DNA of 64,000 nt, taken from assembly GCF_015693305.1 (NCBI RefSeq), contig NZ_CP065140.1, positions 186,001 to 250,000 on the forward strand, in the 5' to 3' direction. The number at the start of each line of letters is the position of its first letter. The first letter of the stretch is position 1. Source of the stretch: Sphingobium sp. Cam5-1 (GTDB lineage: Bacteria; Pseudomonadota; Alphaproteobacteria; Sphingomonadales; Sphingomonadaceae). A program made the translations under genes and the position numbers. A model generated the notes under the pieces. It was not told the DNA's origin, searched no databases, and saw only the letters and a list, made by a program, of their open reading frames with translations. Below are positions 53,900 through 63,167 of this stretch, piece by piece.

Positions 53900-55723
53900 A
53901 TGTGTGGAATCGTTGGTATCATAGGCCATGATGATGTGGCAGCCCGACTGCTGGACGGCCTCAAGCGGCTGGAATATCGGGGATATGATTCCGCTGGAAT
54001 CGCCACCTTGAACAATGGCAGGATCGAGCGGCGCCGCGCATCGGGGAAGCTGAACAATTTGTCCGGAGAGCTTGAAGCCGCTCCGTTGCAGGGCGCGATC
54101 GGTATTGCGCATACGCGCTGGGCGACGCATGGCGGCCCGACGACGAACAACGCGCATCCGCATGCCACCGCCGAGGTCGCGGTCGTTCACAATGGTATCA
54201 TCGAGAATTTCAAGCCGCTTCGCGACATGCTTGCCGCGCGCGGTCGGGTGTTCACGAGCGAGACCGATACGGAAGTCGTCGCGCATCTGATCAGCGAACA
54301 GGTAGAGGCCGGGCGCGGTCCCATCGAAGCGGTCCGCGAAGTTCTCCCTGAATTGCGCGGCGCCTTCGCGCTGGCGATCCTGTTTCGGGAGCACCCGGAC
54401 CTCCTGATCGGCGCCCGGCTGGGTTCGCCGCTGGTGGTGGGCATTGGCGAGGGAGAGACTTATCTTGGCTCCGACGCGCTCGCGCTCGCGTCGCTGACCC
54501 AGCGTGTCGTCTATCTGGAGGAGGGCGACTGGGTCGTCTGTACGCGCGAAGAGGTACGGATCTTCGACCAGGATAATGAGCCAGTCGAACGTGCGGTAAC
54601 CCTGTCGGGTGTCGATGGCGAACTGGTGTCCAAGGGTAACCACCGCCATTTCATGATCAAGGAGATTTACGAGCAGCCGATCGTCGTCGCGCAGACTTTG
54701 CGGTCCTATCTGCGCCGCATTGACGAGACGCTGACGCTGCCAATCCCGGACTTCGATCTGTCCGGGATCAAGCGAGTCACGATCGTGGCGTGCGGCACCA
54801 GCTTTTACGCGGGAATGATCGCCAAATACTGGTTCGAGCAGTTCGCGCATGTTCCGGTCGATCTCGATGTGGCATCGGAATTCCGCTACCGCGCGCCAGT
54901 GATCGAGCCCGACGGGCTGGCGCTTTTCATCAGCCAGTCGGGTGAAACCGCCGATACGCTGGCGGCATTGCGCCATGCCCGGGAAGAAGGGCAGAAGATC
55001 GCCGTCGTGGTCAACGTCCCCACGAGCAGCATGGCGCGCGAGGCGGACCTGGTGCTCCCAACCCATGCGGGTCCTGAAATAGGCGTTGCTTCGACCAAGG
55101 CCTTCACCTGCCAGCTGGCCGTACTGGCAGCGCTCGCGGCCAATCTGGCCCGCGCCAAGGGCCGCATGACGCAGGAGGATGAGCAAGGGGTCGTCAGGCA
55201 TCTTGCTGAAGCGCCGGCGGCATTGAATGCTGCCCTCGCCTATGAGGAAACCATCCAGACCGTTGCGGCCGAGATCGCGGCGGCGCGGGACATTCTCTAT
55301 CTGGGACGCGGGACCGATTATCCGCTCGCGCTCGAAGGCGCGCTCAAACTCAAGGAAATCAGCTACATCCATGCCGAGGGCTATGCGGCCGGCGAGATGA
55401 AGCACGGCCCGATCGCGCTCATCGATGAAAAGGTGCCGGTCATTGTGATCGCGCCTTCGGGTCCTCTCTTCGAGAAGACCGTCAGCAATATGCAGGAAGT
55501 CCAGGCGCGCGGCGGTAAGGTTGTGCTGATCAGCGATTATGACGGGATTGAGGCTGCTGGCGCCGGCTGCCTGGCGACGATCACCATGCCCAAGGTTCAC
55601 CCGCTCATTGCACCGCTGGTGTACAGCGTACCGATCCAGCTCCTCGCCTATCATGTGGCGGTCACCAAGGGCACGGACGTGGATCAGCCGCGCAATCTCG
55701 CAAAATCGGTCACGGTCGAATGA
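53900..55723 (+). CDS. glmS: glutamine--fructose-6-phosphate aminotransferase
   Basis: 607 residues. The N-terminal nucleophile is Cys2 (MCGIVGIIG). The glutaminase domain has LEYRGYDSAGIA, HTRWATHGGPTTNNAHPH and ETDTEVVAHL. Two SIS isomerase domains follow (CGTSFYAGMIAKYWFEQFA, SQSGETADTLAALRHA, STKAFTCQLAVLAAL, GRGTDYPLALEGALKLKEIS). The C-terminus DQPRNLAKSVTVE is the family signature. It makes glucosamine-6-phosphate, the entry to UDP-GlcNAc, and heads the polysaccharide locus. Confidence 0.97.
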   Translation: MCGIVGIIGHDDVAARLLDGLKRLEYRGYDSAGIATLNNGRIERRRASGKLNNLSGELEAAPLQGAIGIAHTRWATHGGPTTNNAHPHATAEVAVVHNGIIENFKPLRDMLAARGRVFTSETDTEVVAHLISEQVEAGRGPIEAVREVLPELRGAFALAILFREHPDLLIGARLGSPLVVGIGEGETYLGSDALALASLTQRVVYLEEGDWVVCTREEVRIFDQDNEPVERAVTLSGVDGELVSKGNHRHFMIKEIYEQPIVVAQTLRSYLRRIDETLTLPIPDFDLSGIKRVTIVACGTSFYAGMIAKYWFEQFAHVPVDLDVASEFRYRAPVIEPDGLALFISQSGETADTLAALRHAREEGQKIAVVVNVPTSSMAREADLVLPTHAGPEIGVASTKAFTCQLAVLAALAANLARAKGRMTQEDEQGVVRHLAEAPAALNAALAYEETIQTVAAEIAAARDILYLGRGTDYPLALEGALKLKEISYIHAEGYAAGEMKHGPIALIDEKVPVIVIAPSGPLFEKTVSNMQEVQARGGKVVLISDYDGIEAAGAGCLATITMPKVHPLIAPLVYSVPIQLLAYHVAVTKGTDVDQPRNLAKSVTVE

Positions 55724-55822
55724 CGTGCGCAGTGTCTGCCCTTCGTTCAGCCGCGACGCTGGCTTCGAGCTGACCATCGATCCATTTCGCAAAGAAAGCA
55801 CATCGACAGAGGTGCCCAAGCA

Positions 55823-57748
55823 ATGACGAAAGAAATCGCCAATCCTATCCTTGACGCTTTAGAAGCGCTTACGTCGCTGCCGCGCTCGGCTCGGCGATGG
55901 CTGGTCTTCAGTCTGGATGGGGTGCTTTGTTTCGGCGCGGCATGGATCGCGCTTGCCCTGCGATTGGGCGAATGGCCCGATGATGTAAATGTGCTGCTGA
56001 CACTGGCTGGCACAGCGCTGCTTTTCTGGGCGCCGCTGGCGTGGCGGATGGGTATCTATCGTAATCTGATCCGCTTTTCCGGTGCCAGAGCGTCCGGCAG
56101 ACTGTTCTATGCCTGCGCTCTATTGTCGGCGCCGCTCACGATCATTTTCGGATGGGTGCAGGTTTCGGGCGTTCCGCGCACGACATCGCTTCTCCATCCC
56201 ATGATCTTCTTCCTGCTCATGCTGTTCCTCCGCTTGAGCATGCGTTTTGTCGTCAGCGATCTTCTGCATATGGCAAGGGGGAATGGAGAAGGGCGCCGGC
56301 GGCTTTTGATCTATGGCGCGGGACGTGGCGGCCAACAGCTCGCCAACAGCTTGCGGCAGGAGCCGCACCTGGTCCTGGTCGGCTATGTCGACGATGATCC
56401 CCGGCTGAGCGAGCAGCAGCTTGATGGTTTTACCGTCTGGCACTCGACATTGCTGGATCGGATATTGGAGGAGCGGCAGGTGGATGAAGTCCTGCTCGCG
56501 ATTCCAAGTGCCCTGCGAGGCCGCCGCCGTGAGATCGTGACGGCGCTGCAGACGCGCAAGATCCGCGTCAGGATGCTGCCCGGCATCGGTCAACTGATCG
56601 ACGGCCATGTGACGGTAAGCGATCTTCGCGATGTGCAGGTCGAGGATCTGCTGGGCCGCGATCCGGTTGCGCCCAACGAGATGCTGATGGGGCGCTCCTT
56701 GCTGAGCAAAAATGTGCTGGTGACGGGGGCGGGCGGATCCATCGGCAGCGAACTTTGCCGTCAGATCATCCGCTCGCATCCCCGGCGCCTGATCCTCGTC
56801 GAGCAGTCGGAATATTTCCTGTACGCGATCGAGCGCGAACTGCGGCAAATGGCCTCGCAGGAGGGGCATGATGTTGAAATCGTGCCTGAGCTTGCCGATG
56901 TCGCCGATCGGGACTCTGTTTTCCGCATCTTTCGCCGGTGGCAGCCCGAAAGCGTCTATCACGCTGCTGCCTACAAGCATGTGCCCCTGGTGGAGAGCAA
57001 TCCGATCGCGGGTCTGCGGAATAACATCTTCAGCACTCTGCATTGCGCGCTTGCCGCCGAAGCGGTGGGGGTCAAGCGTTTCATTTTGGTGAGCACTGAC
57101 AAGGCTGTCCGGCCGACCAATGTCATGGGCGCGTCCAAGCGGGTTTGCGAGCTCATTCTTCAGGCGCGGGCGCAAGAGCAGAAGAATACGCTCTTCACGA
57201 TGGTGCGCTTCGGCAATGTGCTGGGGTCGAGTGGGTCTGTCGTGCCCCTTTTCAAGGCGCAGATCGCTGCAGGCGGCCCGGTGACGATCACGCACCGGGA
57301 GGTCACTCGTTATTTCATGACAATTCCCGAAGCGGCTTTGCTGGTCATTCAGGCGGGTGGCATGGCCCTGGGCGGCGAAGTGTTCGTGCTCGACATGGGG
57401 CAGCCTGTCCGCATTCTGGACCTTGCCGAGACGATGGTCAGGCTTTCCGGACTGTCCGTGAAAGATGAGGCAACGCCTGACGGCGACATCGAGATTGTCG
57501 AGGTAGGCCTGCGTCCCGGAGAGAAACTCTATGAGGAGCTCCTGATCGGCGACGATCCTGCCCCCACCGCACATTCGCGGATCATGCAGGCGCGGGAGAA
57601 CATGCTCGCCTGGGCCGGCTTGTCTGCGAACCTCGACCGGCTTGGCGCCTTTTTGAGCCACGGGGGGTCCAGTGGCGCTCTTGCGGTCCTTCGTGAGCTT
57701 GTCCCGGAATATCACTCGCCAACGGTCATGAAGGACGTCGCGTCCTGA
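55823..57748 (+). CDS. UDP-GlcNAc 4,6-dehydratase-type membrane protein (WbpM/FlmA/CapD family)
   Basis: 641 residues. Four or so membrane helices fill about 25-135. A CoA-binding-like domain follows (LLIYGAGRGGQQLANSLRQE, about 165-185). The C-terminal short-chain dehydratase domain has VTGAGGSIGSELCRQIIRSH, HAAAYKHVPLVESNPIAG, and VSTDKAVRPTNVMGASKRVC, where Met replaces the usual catalytic Tyr. That Ser-Met-Lys arrangement marks the UDP-HexNAc 4,6-dehydratases. It likely starts a deoxy-amino-sugar branch for surface polysaccharide. Confidence 0.93.
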   Translation: MTKEIANPILDALEALTSLPRSARRWLVFSLDGVLCFGAAWIALALRLGEWPDDVNVLLTLAGTALLFWAPLAWRMGIYRNLIRFSGARASGRLFYACALLSAPLTIIFGWVQVSGVPRTTSLLHPMIFFLLMLFLRLSMRFVVSDLLHMARGNGEGRRRLLIYGAGRGGQQLANSLRQEPHLVLVGYVDDDPRLSEQQLDGFTVWHSTLLDRILEERQVDEVLLAIPSALRGRRREIVTALQTRKIRVRMLPGIGQLIDGHVTVSDLRDVQVEDLLGRDPVAPNEMLMGRSLLSKNVLVTGAGGSIGSELCRQIIRSHPRRLILVEQSEYFLYAIERELRQMASQEGHDVEIVPELADVADRDSVFRIFRRWQPESVYHAAAYKHVPLVESNPIAGLRNNIFSTLHCALAAEAVGVKRFILVSTDKAVRPTNVMGASKRVCELILQARAQEQKNTLFTMVRFGNVLGSSGSVVPLFKAQIAAGGPVTITHREVTRYFMTIPEAALLVIQAGGMALGGEVFVLDMGQPVRILDLAETMVRLSGLSVKDEATPDGDIEIVEVGLRPGEKLYEELLIGDDPAPTAHSRIMQARENMLAWAGLSANLDRLGAFLSHGGSSGALAVLRELVPEYHSPTVMKDVAS

Positions 57749-57852
57749 TGGTGACCTCTTAGCAGACGGCCGGCCTGCGGGCCGATCACATTCATTCCAG
57801 TCTCTTCGGTCAACCTGGTGAAGGGGGCCATGAAGCAAAGGGAAATCCACCC

Positions 57853-59016
57853 ATGTCGATCAAAGTGATGCTCGTGTTCGGGACACGGCCTGAAGCCATC
57901 AAAATGGCGCCTCTTGCGCTGATGCTGAGCAAGGACAGCCGATTTGACTGCCGCATCTGCGTGACCGGCCAGCATCGGGAGATGCTGGATCAGGTCCTGA
58001 AAATCTTTCGCCTGGAGGCCGCCTATGATCTCAAGATCATGCGTCCCAAGCAGGATCTGAGCGACGTCACCAGCGCGGTACTGCTCGGCATGCGCGAGGT
58101 TTTTCAACAGTTCCGGCCTGACATGGTGCTCGTCCACGGCGATACGGCGACAACGTTGTCGGCTAGCCTTGCGGCCTATTATCATCAGATACCGATCGGC
58201 CATGTCGAGGCCGGGTTGAGAACGCATAATCTCTACTCGCCATGGCCTGAGGAGGCCAACCGCAAACTGACCGGGGCGCTGACGGCGCTGCATTTTGCGC
58301 CCACGCAGTCCGCGCAGGCCAATCTGCGTCGCGAAGGGGTGGATGCGGGCGACATTCTGGTCACGGGCAACACCGTGATCGATGCGCTTCTGCAGGTCGT
58401 GGAGCGGCTGAAGGGAGATAGCGCCCTGGTGCAGGATGTGCAGCGGCAACTCCCGCAACTCGCCGGCGATCGGCGAATGATCCTGGTGACCGGACATCGG
58501 CGGGAGAGCTTTGGGGGTGGGTTTGAGCGCATGTGCAAGGCGCTGGCGACGATCGCCTCGGATTTCCCGAACGTCGATATCGTCTATCCGGTCCATCTCA
58601 ACCCCCAGGTGCAGGAACCGGTCAATCGATTGCTTGCTGCCATACCGAATATTCATCTGATCGAACCGCAGGAATATCTGCCCTTCGTTTATCTGATGGA
58701 TCGGGCGCACCTCGTCCTGACGGACTCCGGAGGCGTGCAGGAAGAGGCTCCGTCGCTCGGCAAGCCGGTGCTGGTCATGCGCGATACGACGGAACGTCCC
58801 GAAGCCGTGGAAGCCGGAACCGTAAAGCTGGTCGGGACCGATGCGCAGCTGATCGTGAAGGAAGTCACGCGGCTTCTCTCCGATGACGAGGAATATGCGC
58901 GGATGAGCTTTGCCCACAATCCCTACGGGGACGGCGCTGCATGTCGGCGCATCGCAGATGCCCTGGTCCACTGGACGGAACAGCATTTTCACAACAAGGA
59001 CAGCGAAGCAGCATGA
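57853..59016 (+). CDS. wecB: UDP-N-acetylglucosamine 2-epimerase (non-hydrolysing)
   Basis: 387 residues. Family motifs: [125 protein letters not shown]. It interconverts UDP-GlcNAc and UDP-ManNAc. It overlaps wecC by 4 bases (ATGA). Confidence 0.96.
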   Translation: MSIKVMLVFGTRPEAIKMAPLALMLSKDSRFDCRICVTGQHREMLDQVLKIFRLEAAYDLKIMRPKQDLSDVTSAVLLGMREVFQQFRPDMVLVHGDTATTLSASLAAYYHQIPIGHVEAGLRTHNLYSPWPEEANRKLTGALTALHFAPTQSAQANLRREGVDAGDILVTGNTVIDALLQVVERLKGDSALVQDVQRQLPQLAGDRRMILVTGHRRESFGGGFERMCKALATIASDFPNVDIVYPVHLNPQVQEPVNRLLAAIPNIHLIEPQEYLPFVYLMDRAHLVLTDSGGVQEEAPSLGKPVLVMRDTTERPEAVEAGTVKLVGTDAQLIVKEVTRLLSDDEEYARMSFAHNPYGDGAACRRIADALVHWTEQHFHNKDSEAA

Positions 59017-60272
59017 CCAGTCCCACCATCTCCGTCATTGGCCTGGGTTATATCGGTTTGCCGACCGCGGCGATGTTCGCATCACGCAAGGTCAAGGTGA
59101 TTGGCGTCGACGTCAACGCGCAGACGGTTGAGACGATCAACCGGGGTGAGATTCACATTGTGGAGCCGGATCTCGATATCGCTGTCCATTCCGCAGTAAC
59201 GGAGGGCTTTCTCCGCGCAACTGCCAAGCCCGAACCTGCTGACGCCTTTTTGATCGCGGTACCCACCCCGTTCAAGGGGGATGATCATACTCCGGATCTA
59301 AGCTATATCCAGGCGGCCGCACGGGCGATCGCTCCCGTGCTGAGCAAGGGAAATCTCGTTGTTCTGGAATCTACCTCGCCGGTGGGGGCGACGGAGCAAC
59401 TTGCGGCATGGCTGGCCGAGGCCCGGCCTGATTTGACCTTCCCACAGGCCGCTGGCGAGAACTCCGACATCCGCGTAGCGCACTGCCCTGAACGGGTTTT
59501 GCCGGGCAAGGTCATGCAGGAACTCATCCATAACGATCGCGTAATCGGTGGCATGACGGATAAATGCTCCGATGCAGCTGTCGCGCTCTACAAGACCTTC
59601 GTTGATGGCGAGTGCGTGATCACAAATGCTCGAACGGCGGAAATGGCCAAGCTCACTGAAAATAGCTTCCGCGATGTCAACATTGCCTTCGCCAATGAAC
59701 TGTCGATCATTTGTGACAAGCTCCATATTGACGTGTGGGAACTGATCAGGCTTGCCAACCGTCATCCGCGGGTCAATATCTTACAGCCAGGCCCTGGCGT
59801 CGGCGGTCACTGTATCGCAGTAGACCCTTGGTTCATCGTATCGAAAACGCCAGAAGAAGCCCGCCTGATCCGAACAGCACGTGAAGTGAATGATGCAAAG
59901 CCTCGTTGGGTGCTGAACAAGGTCAAGGATGCTGTAGCCCAGCACCTTGCCGCTAACCCCGAGCAAACTGCTGCAGATGTGACTATTGCTTGTTATGGAC
60001 TGGCATTCAAGCCTGACATCGATGATTTGCGGGAAAGTCCGTCCGTTGAAATCGTAAAGCAGCTAACCGAGATTCATTCAGGACCTGTGCTAGCAATCGA
60101 ACCAAATATCGAAAGGTTGTCACCGGAGATTGCTAAGGCGCATCTTGTCGATATCGGAGATGCAAAAGTCAGTGCGGACATTCATCTATATCTCGTACGA
60201 CATCGTAATTTTACCACCGATCACCTTAGCCGACCACAAGAACTAGATATATGTGGCCTATACAGGTCGTAA
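59013..60272 (+). CDS. wecC: UDP-N-acetyl-D-mannosamine dehydrogenase
   Basis: 419 residues from the ATG at 59013. NAD-binding [51 protein letters not shown], and [20 protein letters not shown]. The catalytic Cys is in [15 protein letters not shown]. The C-terminal domain has [20 protein letters not shown]. It oxidises UDP-ManNAc to UDP-ManNAcA. From about base 59800 codon use shifts to AT-richer codons, so the 3-prime third differs from the rest of the gene. Confidence 0.95.
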   Translation: MTSPTISVIGLGYIGLPTAAMFASRKVKVIGVDVNAQTVETINRGEIHIVEPDLDIAVHSAVTEGFLRATAKPEPADAFLIAVPTPFKGDDHTPDLSYIQAAARAIAPVLSKGNLVVLESTSPVGATEQLAAWLAEARPDLTFPQAAGENSDIRVAHCPERVLPGKVMQELIHNDRVIGGMTDKCSDAAVALYKTFVDGECVITNARTAEMAKLTENSFRDVNIAFANELSIICDKLHIDVWELIRLANRHPRVNILQPGPGVGGHCIAVDPWFIVSKTPEEARLIRTAREVNDAKPRWVLNKVKDAVAQHLAANPEQTAADVTIACYGLAFKPDIDDLRESPSVEIVKQLTEIHSGPVLAIEPNIERLSPEIAKAHLVDIGDAKVSADIHLYLVRHRNFTTDHLSRPQELDICGLYRS

Positions 60273-60332
60273 CCGTTGCTGGCTTCCCTCTAATAAAGCC
60301 AAACACTACGAAAGTTGGCAGATCTAAGTTAG

Positions 60333-61700
60333 GTGTTCGATTTGAAATCGTCTAAATGGATCCAAATCTTGGCTAATGCGACGCTCGGTCTTCTGCCGAG
60401 AAGTGCTCGCGCCCGATTTGGTGATGCCAATTACCTCGGGCGTTTCGTCAAACTCGCATCGTGGAGCATGATTGCATTTGCGTTGGAGAAGGGCGCGCAA
60501 ACTATAACAATACTGTTTCTGGCTCGAGTCCTAGGAGCAATGGAGTACGGTCGGCTTACGCTTGCGCAAGGCATGGTCAATTCGGCTCAGCTCTTTGTGG
60601 TACTCGGAGCGGGTACGATTTTGGCTCGCTATATTCCTGCCATGTTAGACGTGAGTGTTAAGCGAGCGATCGAAATCGTCAATCTATGTTTCGTGCTGAT
60701 TTTCGGAACAGCATCGCTGCTCCTTGTGATCGGAATTACCGAATCATCAGCAATCGCAGTCTCAATCCTCGATCTTCCTGCCGGCTCATCGCTCCCCTAT
60801 TGGGTCATGGCGTGGATCATTTTGACAGCGCTAAACGGCCTCCTACTTACTATCATGCTCTCGTTCGAAAAGGGGCATGTGACCGGGATCGTCTCTCTCG
60901 CTGTCGCCATCTCAACAATTGCTATCGTTCCGCTTTCCGCTGCCAAATGGGGATTGCACGGTGCGATCATTACCTTCACCCTAACCAGCCTCCTCCGAAC
61001 TATATTGTTTGTCGAGTTTTATTTTAAGCTCTTGCGATCCCACAGCGTATCGGCGTGGATAGCGCCAAGCCGAGGAGATTTGCCTTTGCTATTCTCCTTT
61101 GGCTTGCCGGTATTTCTGAGCTCCGCAATATGGGCGCCAACCATGTGGTTGGCGCAGCTTATCCTCAAAGAATATTCACCCGACGGCCTAATTTCAGTTG
61201 GGCTTTTTGGTTTCTGCAATAATATTCTCGGCCTCGTCATACTAATAAGTAGCATAACCAACAGAGCGGCACTTCCTATCATGTCTTCTCTGAAAACGCA
61301 GGGTAATAGGGGTGCGGAACGGCGGTTTATTATACCAGTTATTACTATCCAAATCGCCGCATCGTTGTTGATCGCAGCTCCAGTGGTAATTTTTTCGTCG
61401 ACCGTCCTGTCAATCATGGGTGGTGAGTTTGTTGGGGGGGAGGCGGTCCTTATTGTGATGGCTGCGGCAGGGATTGTAATATCTGGGCAGCAGCCGCTGA
61501 TCAACATGCTGCTTGTGAATGATATGGCTCTGACGAACCTCATGGGGATGGCCATTTGGGCGGTGATCCTTTTGGGCCTCACGACCATATTTGTGCATAT
61601 GGGGGCTCTCGGTGTGGCTTATGCGGTTCTCGCCTCCGCGATTGTCAAAGGTATATTTGTTATGGTTACGACAATTACGCCTCGAGCAGCGGCTCTGTAG
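60333..61700 (+). CDS. polysaccharide flippase (Wzx-like)
   Basis: 455 residues from a GTG at 60333. Twelve or more hydrophobic helices spread through the chain, for example ALEKGAQTITILFLARVLGA, LPLLFSFGLPVFLSSAIWAP and ALGVAYAVLASAIVKGIFVM. The pattern is that of oligosaccharide flippases. It would move lipid-linked repeat units across the inner membrane. AT-rich relative to the rest of the window. Confidence 0.9.
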   Translation: MFDLKSSKWIQILANATLGLLPRSARARFGDANYLGRFVKLASWSMIAFALEKGAQTITILFLARVLGAMEYGRLTLAQGMVNSAQLFVVLGAGTILARYIPAMLDVSVKRAIEIVNLCFVLIFGTASLLLVIGITESSAIAVSILDLPAGSSLPYWVMAWIILTALNGLLLTIMLSFEKGHVTGIVSLAVAISTIAIVPLSAAKWGLHGAIITFTLTSLLRTILFVEFYFKLLRSHSVSAWIAPSRGDLPLLFSFGLPVFLSSAIWAPTMWLAQLILKEYSPDGLISVGLFGFCNNILGLVILISSITNRAALPIMSSLKTQGNRGAERRFIIPVITIQIAASLLIAAPVVIFSSTVLSIMGGEFVGGEAVLIVMAAAGIVISGQQPLINMLLVNDMALTNLMGMAIWAVILLGLTTIFVHMGALGVAYAVLASAIVKGIFVMVTTITPRAAAL

Positions 61701-61763
61701 TTTTTTTCGAGTTTTGATGAACTTTGGATTGATCCTCAAGGATGTGATCGGCGGAGTGGTATT

Positions 61764-62942
61764 GTGTCTAATCAAGCAGTAACATCAGAGCCACAAGCGT
61801 CTAGGCGGGCGCATGTCTTGCTAGATGGCGCATACGGTGCGGCCAATCTCGGCGACAACGCGATTGCTTACTGCATGAGTCAGTTTCTTATCCGTAACAA
61901 TGTTGATGTTACAATATCGTGCAATTATCCTGAGTATATTCGTAGTACGATGGGGATAGAGTCGGTCCCTGCTCTCAATTTTCGCAGTCTCGACATCGGA
62001 ATTCTGAGAGATGTTAGGAAGTATGACGCAGTCGTTGTAGGGGGCGGACAACAGCTACAGGAATTTCGGATTCCCAATCCGTTTATCGGTATGTTTGCTC
62101 GAGTTTGTCAGATGGCAAGATCTGCACATAATCATCGCGTTCCCTTCGTTGCATGGGCGGTAGGCATGGATTGGCCGCTATCGCGGTTAGGTGGTTTCCT
62201 TGCGCGACGGTATCTGGGGGATCGAAACGCCACATTGATATTCCGCGACGGTAAGTCGTACGAGCGTGGTAAATTGTTACTCTATGGGAGGGATTGCCGG
62301 ATAACGCAAAGCACGGATGCCGCGTTCATGCTTTCTACGTTGGCTGATCAAAGCTTAACCGCCAACCTCGAAAAATATGGGCCTACCAATAAGAAGCGCC
62401 TGCTTATGTGTGCAAGCGTCCTAGAAAATTATGACGGAGCCGTTGGTAGGTTGGTCGAAATCTGCCGAGAGGCCGCCGCTCAAGGGTATGAAATACTTGG
62501 CTGGCACTCGGAAATACGGCCGAATTATGATCTCAGAGTCAGAGAAATGGCGGATTGGGATTCGATCCCAGGCTTTCGATGGCTACCGCCTGAGCCAATA
62601 GACACGAATGAGGTGGCGGCCTTGATCAGATCGTCATCGATTGTGATAGCAACACGTATGCATCCTGCAATTATCGCGGTATCGCAGGGCGTTGCGGCAT
62701 ATGGTATCGCAACGAATGGGAAAATGGAAACGGTGTTCGAGGAGCTGAAGATGCCCTATTCCCACGTGAGTAAGCTTTCGGACTTGACGTTTTCGGCTAT
62801 CGCCAGCCGCGAATTCTCGCCTTCATTCGCAATGGCGACACAATTTGCGCAGGAAGCCGAACGCGGCGGCAGACAGGTGCTCGCAGCAATACATAGAGGC
62901 TGGATTTCGGCTTCAAGCTTAAAGCGGAAATGTTCTGCCTGA
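61764..62942 (+). CDS. polysaccharide pyruvyl transferase family protein
   Basis: 392 residues from a GTG at 61764, with GGAG upstream. Family motifs: DGAYGAANLGDNAIAYCMSQ, YDAVVVGGGQQLQEFRIPNP, FVAWAVGMDWPL, TLIFRDGKSYERGKLLLYGR, SSSIVIATRMHPAIIAVSQG. CsaB-type enzymes add pyruvate ketals to sugars, but some members have other transferase roles. AT-rich. Confidence 0.88.
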   Translation: MSNQAVTSEPQASRRAHVLLDGAYGAANLGDNAIAYCMSQFLIRNNVDVTISCNYPEYIRSTMGIESVPALNFRSLDIGILRDVRKYDAVVVGGGQQLQEFRIPNPFIGMFARVCQMARSAHNHRVPFVAWAVGMDWPLSRLGGFLARRYLGDRNATLIFRDGKSYERGKLLLYGRDCRITQSTDAAFMLSTLADQSLTANLEKYGPTNKKRLLMCASVLENYDGAVGRLVEICREAAAQGYEILGWHSEIRPNYDLRVREMADWDSIPGFRWLPPEPIDTNEVAALIRSSSIVIATRMHPAIIAVSQGVAAYGIATNGKMETVFEELKMPYSHVSKLSDLTFSAIASREFSPSFAMATQFAQEAERGGRQVLAAIHRGWISASSLKRKCSA

Positions 62943-63167
62943 ACTCTTGATTTCAACAACTTCTGCATGCGTAACGAGAGGCGTCCAGATGAATGAAAGT
63001 CATGCACCAATTTCAGAAAGTCTCGGGGTTGTTGACATTTACGGGGATGGAAGCATGTACTTGGCTATCCGCTCCGTGCCGATGCGTATGCGCGCATGTA
63101 TAGATATCTTGCCCGTCGCCTCACTTATTTCGAAGCCATATTCTCCATTCAGAATAAGGGGATATCT
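62943..63167. other. short gap before the polymerase-like gene
   Basis: Short overlapping frames. One continues in frame into the polymerase-like gene (RADAYARMYRYLARRLTYFE), so that gene might start further upstream, for example at an ATG near 63096. Confidence 0.35.

Noticed and set aside
53648..55819. 723-codon minus-strand frame
   Set aside because: It is antisense to glmS, which is complete and conserved; the translation has no recognisable domain.
56120..58992. Long minus-strand frames (576 and 426 codons)
   Set aside because: They are antisense to the dehydratase and wecB genes and have the composition of shadow frames.
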